A DNA stretch of 64,000 nucleotides. Source: an uncultured Mediterranea sp. Lineage in GTDB: Bacteria; Bacteroidota; Bacteroidia; Bacteroidales; Bacteroidaceae. The stretch spans positions 1-64,000 of the forward strand of contig CAMACX010000009.1 in the NCBI GenBank assembly GCA_945831575.1, in the 5' to 3' direction. The translations under genes and the position numbers were made by a program. The notes below the pieces were generated by a model, which searched no databases, was not told the origin of the DNA, and saw nothing but the letters and a program-made list of their open reading frames with translations. Below, in pieces: positions 35,133 to 43,737 of the stretch; position 1 is the first letter of the stretch, and every line of letters starts with the position of its first letter.

Positions 35133-35795
35133 TTATTGCTCCTTCCGGCTGCTGAGGTACTTCTCCAGCCCCTCGCGGCGCAGACGGCAGGCAGGGCAAT
35201 GACCGCAACCGTCACCGGGTATGCCATTGTAGCAGGTCAGGGTCTCGTGGCGGATGAGGTCAAGCACCCCCAGCTCATCGGCCAGGGCCCAGGTCTGCGC
35301 CTTGTCAATCCACATCAGCGGGGTGTGGATGACAAACTGCTCGTCCATGGCCAGATTGAGTGTCACGTTGAGCGACTTGATGAACGCATCGCGGCAGTCG
35401 GGGTAGCCGCTGAAGTCGGTCTGCGACACCCCGGTGACCAGATGACTGATGCCCCGCTCACGGGCAAAGACCGCTGCAACGCTCAGGAAGAAGAGGTTGC
35501 GTCCAGGCACAAACGTATTGGGATAGCTGTCGACAGGTTTCTCCTCGTCCATTACCATCGACGTATCAGTCAACGAATTATGCCCCAGTCGGCCAATGAA
35601 CGACACATCCATCACGGCATGTTCAACCCCTGCCTTGGCGGCAATCTGAGCAGCCAGCTCCACCTCCTTCTGATGCTTCTGACCATAGAGAAAACTGAGA
35701 GCCACCACGCGGCAGAACCGCCGCTTGGCCCAAAACAAACAGGTCGTGGAGTCCTGTCCCCCACTAAAGACGACCAATGCTATAGAATGATCCAT
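35133..35795 (-). CDS. queC: 7-cyano-7-deazaguanine synthase
   Basis: ATP-dependent conversion of carboxy-deazaguanine to preQ0. The 220-residue protein has the PP-loop [12 protein letters not shown] at 9-19 and the C-terminal zinc site [19 protein letters not shown] with four cysteines. The mid-protein [16 protein letters not shown] and [12 protein letters not shown] are QueC signatures. It lies 40 bp downstream of the queuosine-precursor transporter on the same strand. QueD and QueE are not in the window. Confidence 0.96.
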   Translation of the reverse strand: MDHSIALVVFSGGQDSTTCLFWAKRRFCRVVALSFLYGQKHQKEVELAAQIAAKAGVEHAVMDVSFIGRLGHNSLTDTSMVMDEEKPVDSYPNTFVPGRNLFFLSVAAVFARERGISHLVTGVSQTDFSGYPDCRDAFIKSLNVTLNLAMDEQFVIHTPLMWIDKAQTWALADELGVLDLIRHETLTCYNGIPGDGCGHCPACRLRREGLEKYLSSRKEQ

Positions 35796-35835
35796 AATCC
35801 CTAATCACTAATCACTAATCCCTAAACACTAATCC
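35796..35835. repeat. CTAATCA heptanucleotide repeat between yhhQ and queC
   Basis: Units CTAATCA, CTAATCC and CTAAACA follow one another with period 7 and fill the intergenic gap. On the plus strand it reads the same way as in the trp operon, although these genes run on the minus strand. Confidence 0.75.
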
Positions 35836-36507
35836 CTAAAACTTAAAGATATTGTACGAGATACCTTCGTCATAGACATCTGTCTCCTCCATCCGCTTGA
35901 CGGCACGTACCACACGGATAGTGACCGGTAGTATCACCACCTCATAGAGCGACTTCAGGACAATCTGCACCGCCATCATCGTGGCCAGTTGCCCCACTGT
36001 CAGAATGCCTCCGAAGGCAATCGGAAAGAAGACCAGCGAATCGGCCGTCTCACCCACTAGCGTGGAGACAATGGCACGCAGCGAGAAGTGACGCCCCTCG
36101 CTCTTGAGCTTCATACGGCTCATCACGTAGGCATTGAGAAACGAGCCGACCAGAAAAGCCAGCAGACTGCCCGCCACAATGCGCGGAGCCATGCCAAAGA
36201 CGAAGTTGAAGTGCTCCTCACCCTCCCAGAAGGGAGCGGCGGGCAACTGCACAGAAATCAGCCCCAGCGCCACGACGAAGAAGTTCATCGCAAAACCGCA
36301 CCAGATGATGATACGCGCCTTGGCGAATCCCCACACCTCAGCGATACAGTCGTTGATGATGTAGGAGATGGGGAACACCAGCAGACCACACGTCACGGAG
36401 AGTCCACCGATTTGCACTACTTTGGTTTCCAAAAGATTGGCTGCTATCAGGCATACACTGAACAGTACGCCCATCAGCATAAACGATAAAGATACTTGTT
36501 GCTTCAT
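35836..36507 (-). CDS. yhhQ: Queuosine precursor transporter (YhhQ/QPTR family)
   Basis: A 223-residue inner-membrane protein with about six helices; imports preQ0/preQ1 or queuine in characterised relatives. Family signature ANLLETKVVQIGGLSVTCGLLVFPISYIINDC is split here over residues 24-56. Later segments are LLAFLVGSFLNAYVMSR and IVSTLVGETADSLVFFPIAF. The location directly before queC and near queF supports the assignment. Confidence 0.92.
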   Translation of the reverse strand: MKQQVSLSFMLMGVLFSVCLIAANLLETKVVQIGGLSVTCGLLVFPISYIINDCIAEVWGFAKARIIIWCGFAMNFFVVALGLISVQLPAAPFWEGEEHFNFVFGMAPRIVAGSLLAFLVGSFLNAYVMSRMKLKSEGRHFSLRAIVSTLVGETADSLVFFPIAFGGILTVGQLATMMAVQIVLKSLYEVVILPVTIRVVRAVKRMEETDVYDEGISYNIFKF

Positions 36508-36611
36508 ATTTCCTGTTTTTTACGTGGTGTTCTGGATTACACGACCGCAAAAAAAATGCGGTACCCTCAAAAATTTTGTTGCAAAAGTAGATTATTTTTC
36601 CATACAATCGC

Positions 36612-36619
36612 TATATTTG
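36612..36619 (+). promoter_or_regulatory. Candidate -7 element for the C26-M19 gene
   Basis: TATATTTG, 32 bp upstream of the start codon; -33 box unclear. Confidence 0.45.
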
Positions 36620-36650
36620 CAGACAATTTTAGAATTAATAAGCAATTTAA

Positions 36651-38417
36651 ATGATAAAATCAACCCTTACCCTGCTCCTCGCCACCCTCTGGATGGGGAG
36701 CGTACAAGCACAAGAAAAGGTAGTCCCTGCGGCGAGACCGCTCATTGGCATCTCCTGTTCCCACCCCGAACGCCGCTCGTCGGTCAACCTCACCTACACC
36801 GAGTCGGTCATCCGGGCCGGAGGTGTGCCGATGATGATACCTGTCACCACCGACTCGCTGCTGCTCCGCGACGTGATGAAGCGCCTCGACGGCATCATCA
36901 TGACCGGTGGCGAGGACATTCACCCCTCCTACTACGGCGAGGAGCCGATACCTGAGCTGGGGAGCGTAGATAGCCTGCGCGATGTCTATGATATCTGTCT
37001 CATCCGTCTGGCACGCGACTTCAACGTGCCGATGCTCGGCATCTGCCGAGGCGAACAGCTCATCAACGTGGCCTTTGGTGGATCACTCTACCAGGACATT
37101 CCCTCCCAATGCCCCGGGTCACCCCTGCAGCACCAGCAGAAGGAGTCGAGCTACCAAGGGACCCACCTGGTGCATTTCGAACCCTGTTCGCAGCTGGCCA
37201 AGATGATAGGCCACGACCAGTGGCTCACCAACTCGCACCACCACCAGGCCGTGAAGCAGATAGCCCCCTCACTCCAGGTCACGGCACGGACGGAAGATGG
37301 TGTCGTGGAGGGATTTGAGAGCTGCGAAGAGTACCCCGTGTGGGGCGTGCAGTTCCACCCGGAGGCACTGACCATGGGCGGCGACAGCACGGCTCACCGC
37401 ATCATCCGCCACCTGGTCAAGAAGGCCCAGACCTTCCAGCTGGCCAAGGCCATACACAGCCGCATCCTGAGCATTGACACCCACACCGATGCACCGTTGG
37501 AGTTTACCCCCACCTTCGACCTGGGCCGTCGCGAAGCCTCGCAGGTCTCCCTTCCCAAGATGGAGGAGGGCTACCTTGACGGACAGTACCTGGCCTGCTG
37601 GGTACGGCAGAAGGCGCTCGATGAGGAGCATACCCGGGAGGCCATGCGCCGCGTGGAGGAGCTGATGAGCGCCATCGAGCAGCAGATAGCCCGCCATGCC
37701 GACCGCTGTGCCCTGGCCCGCACAGCCGAAGACCTGCCCCGGCTCAAGGCTGAAGGCAAGAAGGCTATATATATAGGTATAGAGAACGGCTACGGCGTGG
37801 GCACCGACCTCGACGTAATCCGCCGCTACCACGAGCGCGGAGTGACCTACATCACCCTCTGCCACACACGCAACAATGCCATCTGCGACAGCTCGTCAGA
37901 CACCACGCAGCTCTGGGGCGGGCTCTCCCCCTACGGACGCAAGGTGGTGAAGCTAATGAACAAGCTGGGCATGCTCATCGACCTCTCACACGCCTCAGAG
38001 TCCACCTTCTGGGAGGTGCTCAAGTGCAGCAAGCGCCCCGTCTTCGCCTCGCACTCGTCAGCCAAAGCGCTCTTTGGTCATGACCGCAACCTCACGGACG
38101 AGCAAATGCGTGCCCTGGCTCGCCAGGGAGGTGTCATACAGGTCTGCCCCTGCCCCGACTTCTTGCGCAAGGACCTGAAGAATGCCACGCTCACCGACTT
38201 CATGCACCATCTGCAGCACGCCATCGAAGTAGCGGGCATCGACCACGTGGGCATAGGTACCGACTTTGACGGTGGTGGCGGCGTAAAGGGATGCAACGGC
38301 GACAACGACCTCATCAACATCACCGTGCGGCTCATCGAAGCCGGCTACACCGAGGCAGAGATTGCCAAGCTCTGGGGCGGCAATTTCCTCCGCCTGATGA
38401 AGCAGGTGCAGCAATAA
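36651..38417 (+). CDS. Periplasmic fusion: gamma-glutamyl hydrolase (C26) plus membrane dipeptidase (M19)
   Basis: A 588-residue two-domain protein with a signal peptide (residues 1-20, ending SVQA). Residues 30-250 form a class I glutamine-amidotransferase-like peptidase C26 domain (PuuD-like): GIIMTGGEDIHPSYYGE, nucleophile Cys132 in MLGICRGEQLINVA, and the His236/Glu238 pair in QFHPEA. Residues 270-588 form a renal-dipeptidase (M19) domain: SIDTHTD at 275-280, YIGIENGYGVG (bridging Glu), LIDLSHAS, FASHSSAKAL and GIGTDFDGGGG. The fusion suggests sequential removal of a gamma-glutamyl group and cleavage of the resulting dipeptide, for gamma-glutamyl peptides or glutathione-like compounds. 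Substrate is inference. A bidirectional terminator follows. Confidence 0.9.
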   Translation: MIKSTLTLLLATLWMGSVQAQEKVVPAARPLIGISCSHPERRSSVNLTYTESVIRAGGVPMMIPVTTDSLLLRDVMKRLDGIIMTGGEDIHPSYYGEEPIPELGSVDSLRDVYDICLIRLARDFNVPMLGICRGEQLINVAFGGSLYQDIPSQCPGSPLQHQQKESSYQGTHLVHFEPCSQLAKMIGHDQWLTNSHHHQAVKQIAPSLQVTARTEDGVVEGFESCEEYPVWGVQFHPEALTMGGDSTAHRIIRHLVKKAQTFQLAKAIHSRILSIDTHTDAPLEFTPTFDLGRREASQVSLPKMEEGYLDGQYLACWVRQKALDEEHTREAMRRVEELMSAIEQQIARHADRCALARTAEDLPRLKAEGKKAIYIGIENGYGVGTDLDVIRRYHERGVTYITLCHTRNNAICDSSSDTTQLWGGLSPYGRKVVKLMNKLGMLIDLSHASESTFWEVLKCSKRPVFASHSSAKALFGHDRNLTDEQMRALARQGGVIQVCPCPDFLRKDLKNATLTDFMHHLQHAIEVAGIDHVGIGTDFDGGGGVKGCNGDNDLINITVRLIEAGYTEAEIAKLWGGNFLRLMKQVQQ

Positions 38418-38453
38418 ATCATTGCTGCAAAAAGTAGTTGCAACAAAAAAAAG

Positions 38454-38500
38454 AAGAGACCACTTTCAAAATTGATGAGCGTGGTCTCTTCCTTCTTATA
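38454..38500. terminator. Bidirectional terminator
   Basis: GAAGAGACCAC (38454-38464) pairs with GTGGTCTCTTC (38482-38492), with A-rich sequence before and T-rich after. It separates the C26-M19 gene from convergent manA. Confidence 0.82.
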
Positions 38501-38587
38501 GAATCAATACTCAACTTACTTATATAATCAATACACAACTCATTCGTACGAATGAACCGATACTTACTGCGTATCTTAATTCAAGCA

Positions 38588-38632
38588 CAGATTATACGTT
38601 GGGTCTCCAGCAGATTATACATAGGTCTCCAG
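38588..38632. repeat. Tandem duplication of the manA 3' end
   Basis: CAGATTATACrTnGGTCTCCAG occurs at 38588-38610 and 38611-38632. The right copy contains the manA stop codon and last codons; the left copy is a non-translated duplicate just beyond it. Confidence 0.75.
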
Positions 38633-39586
38633 CAGCTTCACGGCACCGTGAGGCGTGATGGTCACCTCCTGAGTCACGGCAGGGAGCAATACGCTCTCAC
38701 CGGCACACACCTCAACCTGATTCTGCTCGTTGTCAGTCAGCGTGCAGCTACCCTCCACGCAGATGAAGATGACAAACGAGTCGAGCTCGGAGTAGTCGCA
38801 CGAGATTTCTTCGGTCATGTCATAGACCGACGTGGTGAAGTAAGGACTGGCCACGATCTCCACCGGCTCGTTCTTCACGGCATCATAGTGGGTGCGGAAG
38901 TCATCCTCCACGTCCTGGAAATTGATGGCATCGAGTGCCTGCGATGTGTGGAGCTCACGCGTCTTGCCATCCTTGTCCCTACGGTTGTAGTCAAAGATAC
39001 GGTAAGTGATGTCTGAGGTCTGCTGAATCTCGGCCACAAAGGCACCGGCACCGATACCGTGTACCCGGCCCGCAGGCACATAGAAGACATCGCCCGGCTG
39101 GATGGCACACGTCTGCAGCACATCGGCAAACGTACCATCGTGTACGCGTTCCTTATACTCTTTAGGCGTAATCTCCTGCGAGAAGCCAGAAATCAGCTTG
39201 GCCCCCTTGTCGGCGGCAATCACATACCACATCTCATTCTTGCCGAAGCTGTTGTGACGCTTCTTGGCCAACTCATCGCCCGGATGCACCTGGATGGAGA
39301 GGTCAAGCTTGGCATCAATGAACTTGATGAGCAAGGGGAACTTGGCACCGAAGCGTGCATAATTGGCCTCGCCCACCAGCTCCGCTTGGTATTTACGCAC
39401 CAGCTCAGGCAGCGTAGCACCTTTCTCGTTGCCATTGGCCACGACCGACTCGCTCCCCTCGACGGCAGAGACTTCCCAACTTTCGCCCACATTAGGCAAG
39501 TTTTCCTGTAGATGTTTGAACGGAATAATCTTATCGCCTCCCCAAAGCGTCTGCTTCAAGATAGGCTCAAATTTCATTGGATACAT
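38615..39586 (-). CDS. manA: Mannose-6-phosphate isomerase, class I type
   Basis: Zinc-dependent interconversion of mannose-6-phosphate and fructose-6-phosphate. The 323-residue short bacterial form starts MYPMKFEPILKQTLWGG. Zinc ligands lie in LSIQVHPGDELA, in KNEMWYVI and in FYVPAGRVHGIGAG, all cupin-fold motifs. A second possible start, ATG 39577, is three codons later. Upstream, TATGTTTG (minus strand, 39646-39653) with ATTG 19 nt further is a good promoter. The last codons are duplicated just downstream. Confidence 0.93.
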   Translation of the reverse strand: MYPMKFEPILKQTLWGGDKIIPFKHLQENLPNVGESWEVSAVEGSESVVANGNEKGATLPELVRKYQAELVGEANYARFGAKFPLLIKFIDAKLDLSIQVHPGDELAKKRHNSFGKNEMWYVIAADKGAKLISGFSQEITPKEYKERVHDGTFADVLQTCAIQPGDVFYVPAGRVHGIGAGAFVAEIQQTSDITYRIFDYNRRDKDGKTRELHTSQALDAINFQDVEDDFRTHYDAVKNEPVEIVASPYFTTSVYDMTEEISCDYSELDSFVIFICVEGSCTLTDNEQNQVEVCAGESVLLPAVTQEVTITPHGAVKLLETYV

Positions 39587-39645
39587 TGCGTAATTAATAA
39601 TGCTAAATCGCGTGTTAATGAATTGAGGGTTATTAAAATCGGGTA

Positions 39646-39676
39646 CAAACATACAAAAAATAATTAAACCACCAAT
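39646..39676 (-). promoter_or_regulatory. Promoter of manA
   Basis: On the minus strand ATTG at 39673-39676, 19 nt, TATGTTTG at 39646-39653. Located 60 bp before the manA start. Confidence 0.6.
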
Positions 39677-39781
39677 CAGCTCCAAACGCTAAAATTTACT
39701 AAAACCACCTATATATTTATGCCGTTTTACTTGGGCATACCAAAATAATTCTGTTTATTTGCATGAAAAATTAGAAATATC

Positions 39782-40885
39782 ATGGACAACAAACTTAAAT
39801 CACCTTGCGGAGAGAACCTCTGCATGCTTAATAAAGAGGATTTTAGCAAAGAAATCCAGCAAAAAGAGACCCAACTCCTCGTGCTGCGCAACGGCAAAGG
39901 AATGGAGGTAGCTGTGACAAATTACGGCTGTGCAATACTGGCCATCATGGTGCCCGACAGAAACGGCAAAATGGCTAACGTCATCCTGGGCCACGACTCC
40001 ATCGACCACGTGGTGGAGAGCCCTGAACCCTTCCTCAGCACCACCATCGGACGCTACGGCAACCGCATCGCTGACGGACGCTTCACCCTGGAAGGAAAAG
40101 CATACCAGCTGGCCATCAACAACGGCCCTAACCACCTGCACGGCGGACCTACAGGTTTCCATGCCCGCGTATGGGACGTGGTCAAGAGCGAGGCTGATGC
40201 CGTGACCTTCAGCTACACCTCGCCTGATGGCGAAGAGGGATTCCCCGGCACCCTGAAGGTGGAGATGACCTACCGCCTGCAGAGCGACTGCAACGCCCTG
40301 GTCATCGAGTACAAGGCTGAGACGGACAAGACCACCATCGTCAACCTCACCAACCACGGATTCTTCAACCTGGCCGGCATCGGCAACCCCTCCCCCTCGG
40401 TACACAACAACGTACTGACGATGAATGCCGACTTCTACGTACCTGTCAATGAGGTGGCCATCCCCACCGGCGAAATCCGCGCTGTGGCCGGTACACCCAT
40501 GGACTTCCGCACCCCGCATACCATCGGTGAATGCATCGATGACGACTTCGACCAGCTGCGCTTCGGCAAGGGCTATGACCACACCTACGTGCTCAACAAG
40601 CACGAGGCCGGTGAGCTGACCCTGGGAGCCGAATGCTACGAGCCCGAAAGTGGCCGCGTGATGAAGTTCTACACTACCGAGCCCGGTGTGCAGCTCTACA
40701 CGGGCAACTGGCTCAACGGCTTCACGGGAGCCCACGGAGCCACCTTCCCCGCACGCAGCGCCGTCTGCTTCGAGGCCCAGCGCTTCCCCGACACCCCCAA
40801 CCGTCCACACTTCCCCTCGGCCACGCTCCATCCGGGCGAGACCTACCGACAGACTACGGTTTATGAATTCGGTATCAGAGAGTAA
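39782..40885 (+). CDS. galM: Aldose 1-epimerase (mutarotase)
   Basis: Interconverts alpha and beta anomers of galactose and glucose. The 367-residue protein has the beta-sandwich family motifs TIGRYGNRIADGRF, NNGPNHLHGGPTGFHARVWDV (catalytic His region, quoted only in part of the domain), VNLTNHGFFNLAG with the second His, and GVQLYTGNW with the catalytic Glu region after it. The first of three genes for galactose use: galM, MFS sugar transporter, galK, with gaps of 54 and 60 bp. Confidence 0.94.
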   Translation: MDNKLKSPCGENLCMLNKEDFSKEIQQKETQLLVLRNGKGMEVAVTNYGCAILAIMVPDRNGKMANVILGHDSIDHVVESPEPFLSTTIGRYGNRIADGRFTLEGKAYQLAINNGPNHLHGGPTGFHARVWDVVKSEADAVTFSYTSPDGEEGFPGTLKVEMTYRLQSDCNALVIEYKAETDKTTIVNLTNHGFFNLAGIGNPSPSVHNNVLTMNADFYVPVNEVAIPTGEIRAVAGTPMDFRTPHTIGECIDDDFDQLRFGKGYDHTYVLNKHEAGELTLGAECYEPESGRVMKFYTTEPGVQLYTGNWLNGFTGAHGATFPARSAVCFEAQRFPDTPNRPHFPSATLHPGETYRQTTVYEFGIRE

Positions 40886-40939
40886 CGAGCGACAATTCGA
40901 CTTTTAATTTAATAATCAATCAATAACTTCATTAAAACT

Positions 40940-42217
40940 ATGAGTCAACAAAAAAAACAATGGGGAGCCATCATCATCATGATCGCGCTCTTCGCAATGA
41001 TCGCGTTCGTTACCAATCTCTGCTCTCCGATGGCTGTGATTGTTAAGAACAACTTTGGTGCCAGCAACGTCATGGCGCAGATCGGTAACATGGGTAACTT
41101 CATTGCCTACCTTATTATGGGTATTCCTGCTGGTATGATGATTGCCAAGTTTGGTTACAAGAAGACGGCCCTCATCGGCCTGGTGGTAGGTATCATCGGT
41201 ATCTTGATCCAATGGCTGAGCGGCCACGTGGGCAAAGAGTCGGCTTTCGTGGTCTATCTCATCGGTGCCTTCATCAGCGGTCTGACCATGTGTATCCTCA
41301 ACTGCGTGGTCAACCCCATGCTCAACCTCCTCGGTGGTGGTGGCAACAAGGGTAACCAGCTGATTCAGATTGGCGGTGTGTTCAACAGCGCTGCTGCCGT
41401 AGCCGTCTATATCATCATGGGGGCGCTCATCGGTGATGCTGCCAAGGCCTCTATCTCTGACGCTACTCCCGCACTGATGATTGCCCTGGGCATCTTCGTT
41501 GTGGCTTTCCTCGTCATCCTGTTTACGAAGATTGAAGAACCCGAGCAGGCTCCCGTGGACCTGAGCCTGATAAAGGGTGCCATGAAGTACCGTCACTTCG
41601 TACTCGGCACGCTGGGTATCTTCCTCTATATGTGTATCGAGGTAGGTACACCTACCTATATCCTGCAGTACCTCACCGCTGCCCCCGATGCCGCTACTCC
41701 CGGTCTGGGAATGGACGCTAGCATCGTAGGTCAGATCGTAGCCGTATATTGGCTGATGATGCTCGTAGGCCGCTTCGTAGGTGGTGCCATCGGCGGTAAG
41801 ATCAGCAGCCGTCTGATGATTACGACCGTAGCTACCATCAGCATCATCCTCCTGGCTTTCGGTATGTTTGCTCCCGCCACGAGCACGGTCAACGTACCGG
41901 GTATCGACTGGGCTAACCTGAGCGTCATCTCTGCCGAAGTGCCCGTAGGTATCTTTGCCTTCATCCTCGTAGGTCTCTGCACCAGCGTGATGTGGGGTGG
42001 TATCTTCAACATGGCCGTAGAAGGTCTGGGCAAATACACGGCTATCGCCAGCGGTATCTTCATGACGATGGTATTCGGCTGCGCTGTGATGGTGGCTCTG
42101 CAGGGCTGGGTTGCCGACCTGACGGGCAACTACCTCACCAGCTACTGGCTCGTACTGGCCAGCGCCGCTTACATCCTCTTCTACGCACAGATCGGCTCAC
42201 GCGTTTCGAAGAAATAA
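40940..42217 (+). CDS. MFS sugar transporter (FucP/glucose-galactose permease type)
   Basis: A 425-residue major-facilitator protein with 12 predicted helices. It resembles the FucP/GluP branch: the N-terminal IIIMIALFAMIAFVTNLC, MGIPAGMMIAKFGYKKTALIG after the second helix, and the VNPMLNLLGGGGNKGNQLIQ loop. The second half includes VGRFVGGAIGGKISSRLMI. Position between galM and galK makes galactose (or glucose) the most likely cargo, by proton or sodium symport. Confidence 0.88.
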   Translation: MSQQKKQWGAIIIMIALFAMIAFVTNLCSPMAVIVKNNFGASNVMAQIGNMGNFIAYLIMGIPAGMMIAKFGYKKTALIGLVVGIIGILIQWLSGHVGKESAFVVYLIGAFISGLTMCILNCVVNPMLNLLGGGGNKGNQLIQIGGVFNSAAAVAVYIIMGALIGDAAKASISDATPALMIALGIFVVAFLVILFTKIEEPEQAPVDLSLIKGAMKYRHFVLGTLGIFLYMCIEVGTPTYILQYLTAAPDAATPGLGMDASIVGQIVAVYWLMMLVGRFVGGAIGGKISSRLMITTVATISIILLAFGMFAPATSTVNVPGIDWANLSVISAEVPVGIFAFILVGLCTSVMWGGIFNMAVEGLGKYTAIASGIFMTMVFGCAVMVALQGWVADLTGNYLTSYWLVLASAAYILFYAQIGSRVSKK

Positions 42218-42277
42218 CAACCTAAACATATTTCAAACAATTAACAGTATTTATTCACCTATAAAATCCTTAGTATC

Positions 42278-43432
42278 ATGGACATTGAATACGTAAGAAG
42301 TCGTTTTATCAAGCATTTTGATGGAACAACAGGAGCGGTTTACGCTTCTCCCGGACGCATTAACCTGATTGGCGAACACACCGACTACAACGGTGGCTTC
42401 GTGTTCCCCGGAGCTATCGACAAAGGGATGGTGGCTGAGATAAAACCCAACGGTACCAACCTGGTCAAGGCTTACTCAATCGACTTGAAGGACTACGTTG
42501 AGTTTGGCTTGAACGAAGAAGACGCACCCCGTGCCAGCTGGGCTCGCTACATCTTCGGCGTATGCCGCGAGATGATCAAGCGTGGCGTAGAGGTGAAGGG
42601 CTTCAACACGGCTTTTGCCGGTGACGTGCCCCTCGGTGCCGGTATGTCTTCATCGGCTGCCCTGGAGAGCACCTATGCCTATGCACTGAATGACCTCTTC
42701 GGCGACAACCGTATCGACAAGTTTGAGCTGGCCAAGGTAGGTCAAGCTACAGAGCACAATTACTGCGGCGTGAACTGCGGTATCATGGACCAGTTTGCCT
42801 CTGTATTCGGTAAGAAAGGCCAGTTGATTCGTCTCGACTGCCGTTCGCTGGAGTTTCAGTACTTCCCCTTCGACCCGCAGGGCTACCGTCTGGTATTGGT
42901 TGACTCTGTAGTGAAGCACGAATTGGCTTCATCGGCCTACAACAAGCGCCGTCAGAGCTGCGAGGCTGCCGTAGCCGCTGTGCAGAAGAAGTACGAAGGC
43001 GTAGAGTTCCTGCGCGACGTAACGATGGATATGCTCAATGCATGCAAGGCTGACATCTCGGAAGAGGACTTCATGCGCGCCGAATACGTGATTGAAGAGA
43101 TTCAGCGCGTGCTCGACGTATGCGCTGCCCTGGAAAAGGGTGACTACGAGACCGTGGGTCAGAAGATGTACGAGACGCACCAGGGCATGAGCAAGCTCTA
43201 CGAAGTAAGCTGCGAAGAGCTCGACTTCCTCAACGACCTGGCCTTCGACTGCGGCGTGACGGGTTCACGCGTGATGGGTGGCGGCTTCGGCGGTTGCACC
43301 ATCAACCTGGTGAAGGACGAACTCTACACCACCTTCATCAACAAGGCGAAGGAAGACTTCAAGGCTAAGTTTGGCCGCAGCCCGAAGATCTACGACGTAG
43401 TCATCAGCGACGGTGCCCGCAGACTGGAATAA
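42278..43432 (+). CDS. galK: Galactokinase
   Basis: Phosphorylates alpha-D-galactose with ATP, the first step of the Leloir pathway. The 384-residue GHMP kinase has the galactokinase signature GRINLIGEHTDYNGGFVFPG near the N-terminus. The GHMP ATP loop is PLGAGMSSSAALE, and motif 3 is VMGGGFGGCTINLV in the C-terminal part. The catalytic Asp region is CGVNCGIMDQFASVFG. Last gene of the gal operon, followed by a strong terminator at 43493. GalT and GalE are not in the window. Confidence 0.96.
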   Translation: MDIEYVRSRFIKHFDGTTGAVYASPGRINLIGEHTDYNGGFVFPGAIDKGMVAEIKPNGTNLVKAYSIDLKDYVEFGLNEEDAPRASWARYIFGVCREMIKRGVEVKGFNTAFAGDVPLGAGMSSSAALESTYAYALNDLFGDNRIDKFELAKVGQATEHNYCGVNCGIMDQFASVFGKKGQLIRLDCRSLEFQYFPFDPQGYRLVLVDSVVKHELASSAYNKRRQSCEAAVAAVQKKYEGVEFLRDVTMDMLNACKADISEEDFMRAEYVIEEIQRVLDVCAALEKGDYETVGQKMYETHQGMSKLYEVSCEELDFLNDLAFDCGVTGSRVMGGGFGGCTINLVKDELYTTFINKAKEDFKAKFGRSPKIYDVVISDGARRLE

Positions 43433-43492
43433 TGTATATTCTTAATATTTAGCATTAATATTGGATCCGCACATAGCGATGTGCACGTTCTT

Positions 43493-43532
43493 AGAGGATA
43501 GACGGCGTCCTGCTGTCTATCCTCTCTTTTTT
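43493..43532 (+). terminator. Terminator after galK
   Basis: A perfect 11-bp stem AGAGGATAGAC (43493-43503) / GTCTATCCTCT (43515-43525), then CTTTTTT. The remaining 43533-43737 is AT-rich with a -7-like TATCTTTG at 43672-43679 before tkt. Confidence 0.9.
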
Positions 43533-43671
43533 CCCCATACTCCTTTCCTGCAACGCCACCCTCTCCCTTATTTTTATGACTCTACCTCGGCAAAGAGTGC
43601 CAAAACGAGAAAGAGTGTCTGAAAATGAAAAAAGAATGGTCTGAGATAGTGATTATTCAATAAGAAAAGCC

Positions 43672-43679
43672 TATCTTTG
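43672..43679 (+). promoter_or_regulatory. Candidate -7 element for tkt-rpiB
   Basis: TATCTTTG, 58 bp before tkt; no clear -33 TTTG. Confidence 0.45.
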
Positions 43680-43737
43680 TGCCTGTATTGAGAATACCTG
43701 ATTGATTAATCATAAATAAATTCATTATTTTTACGAT

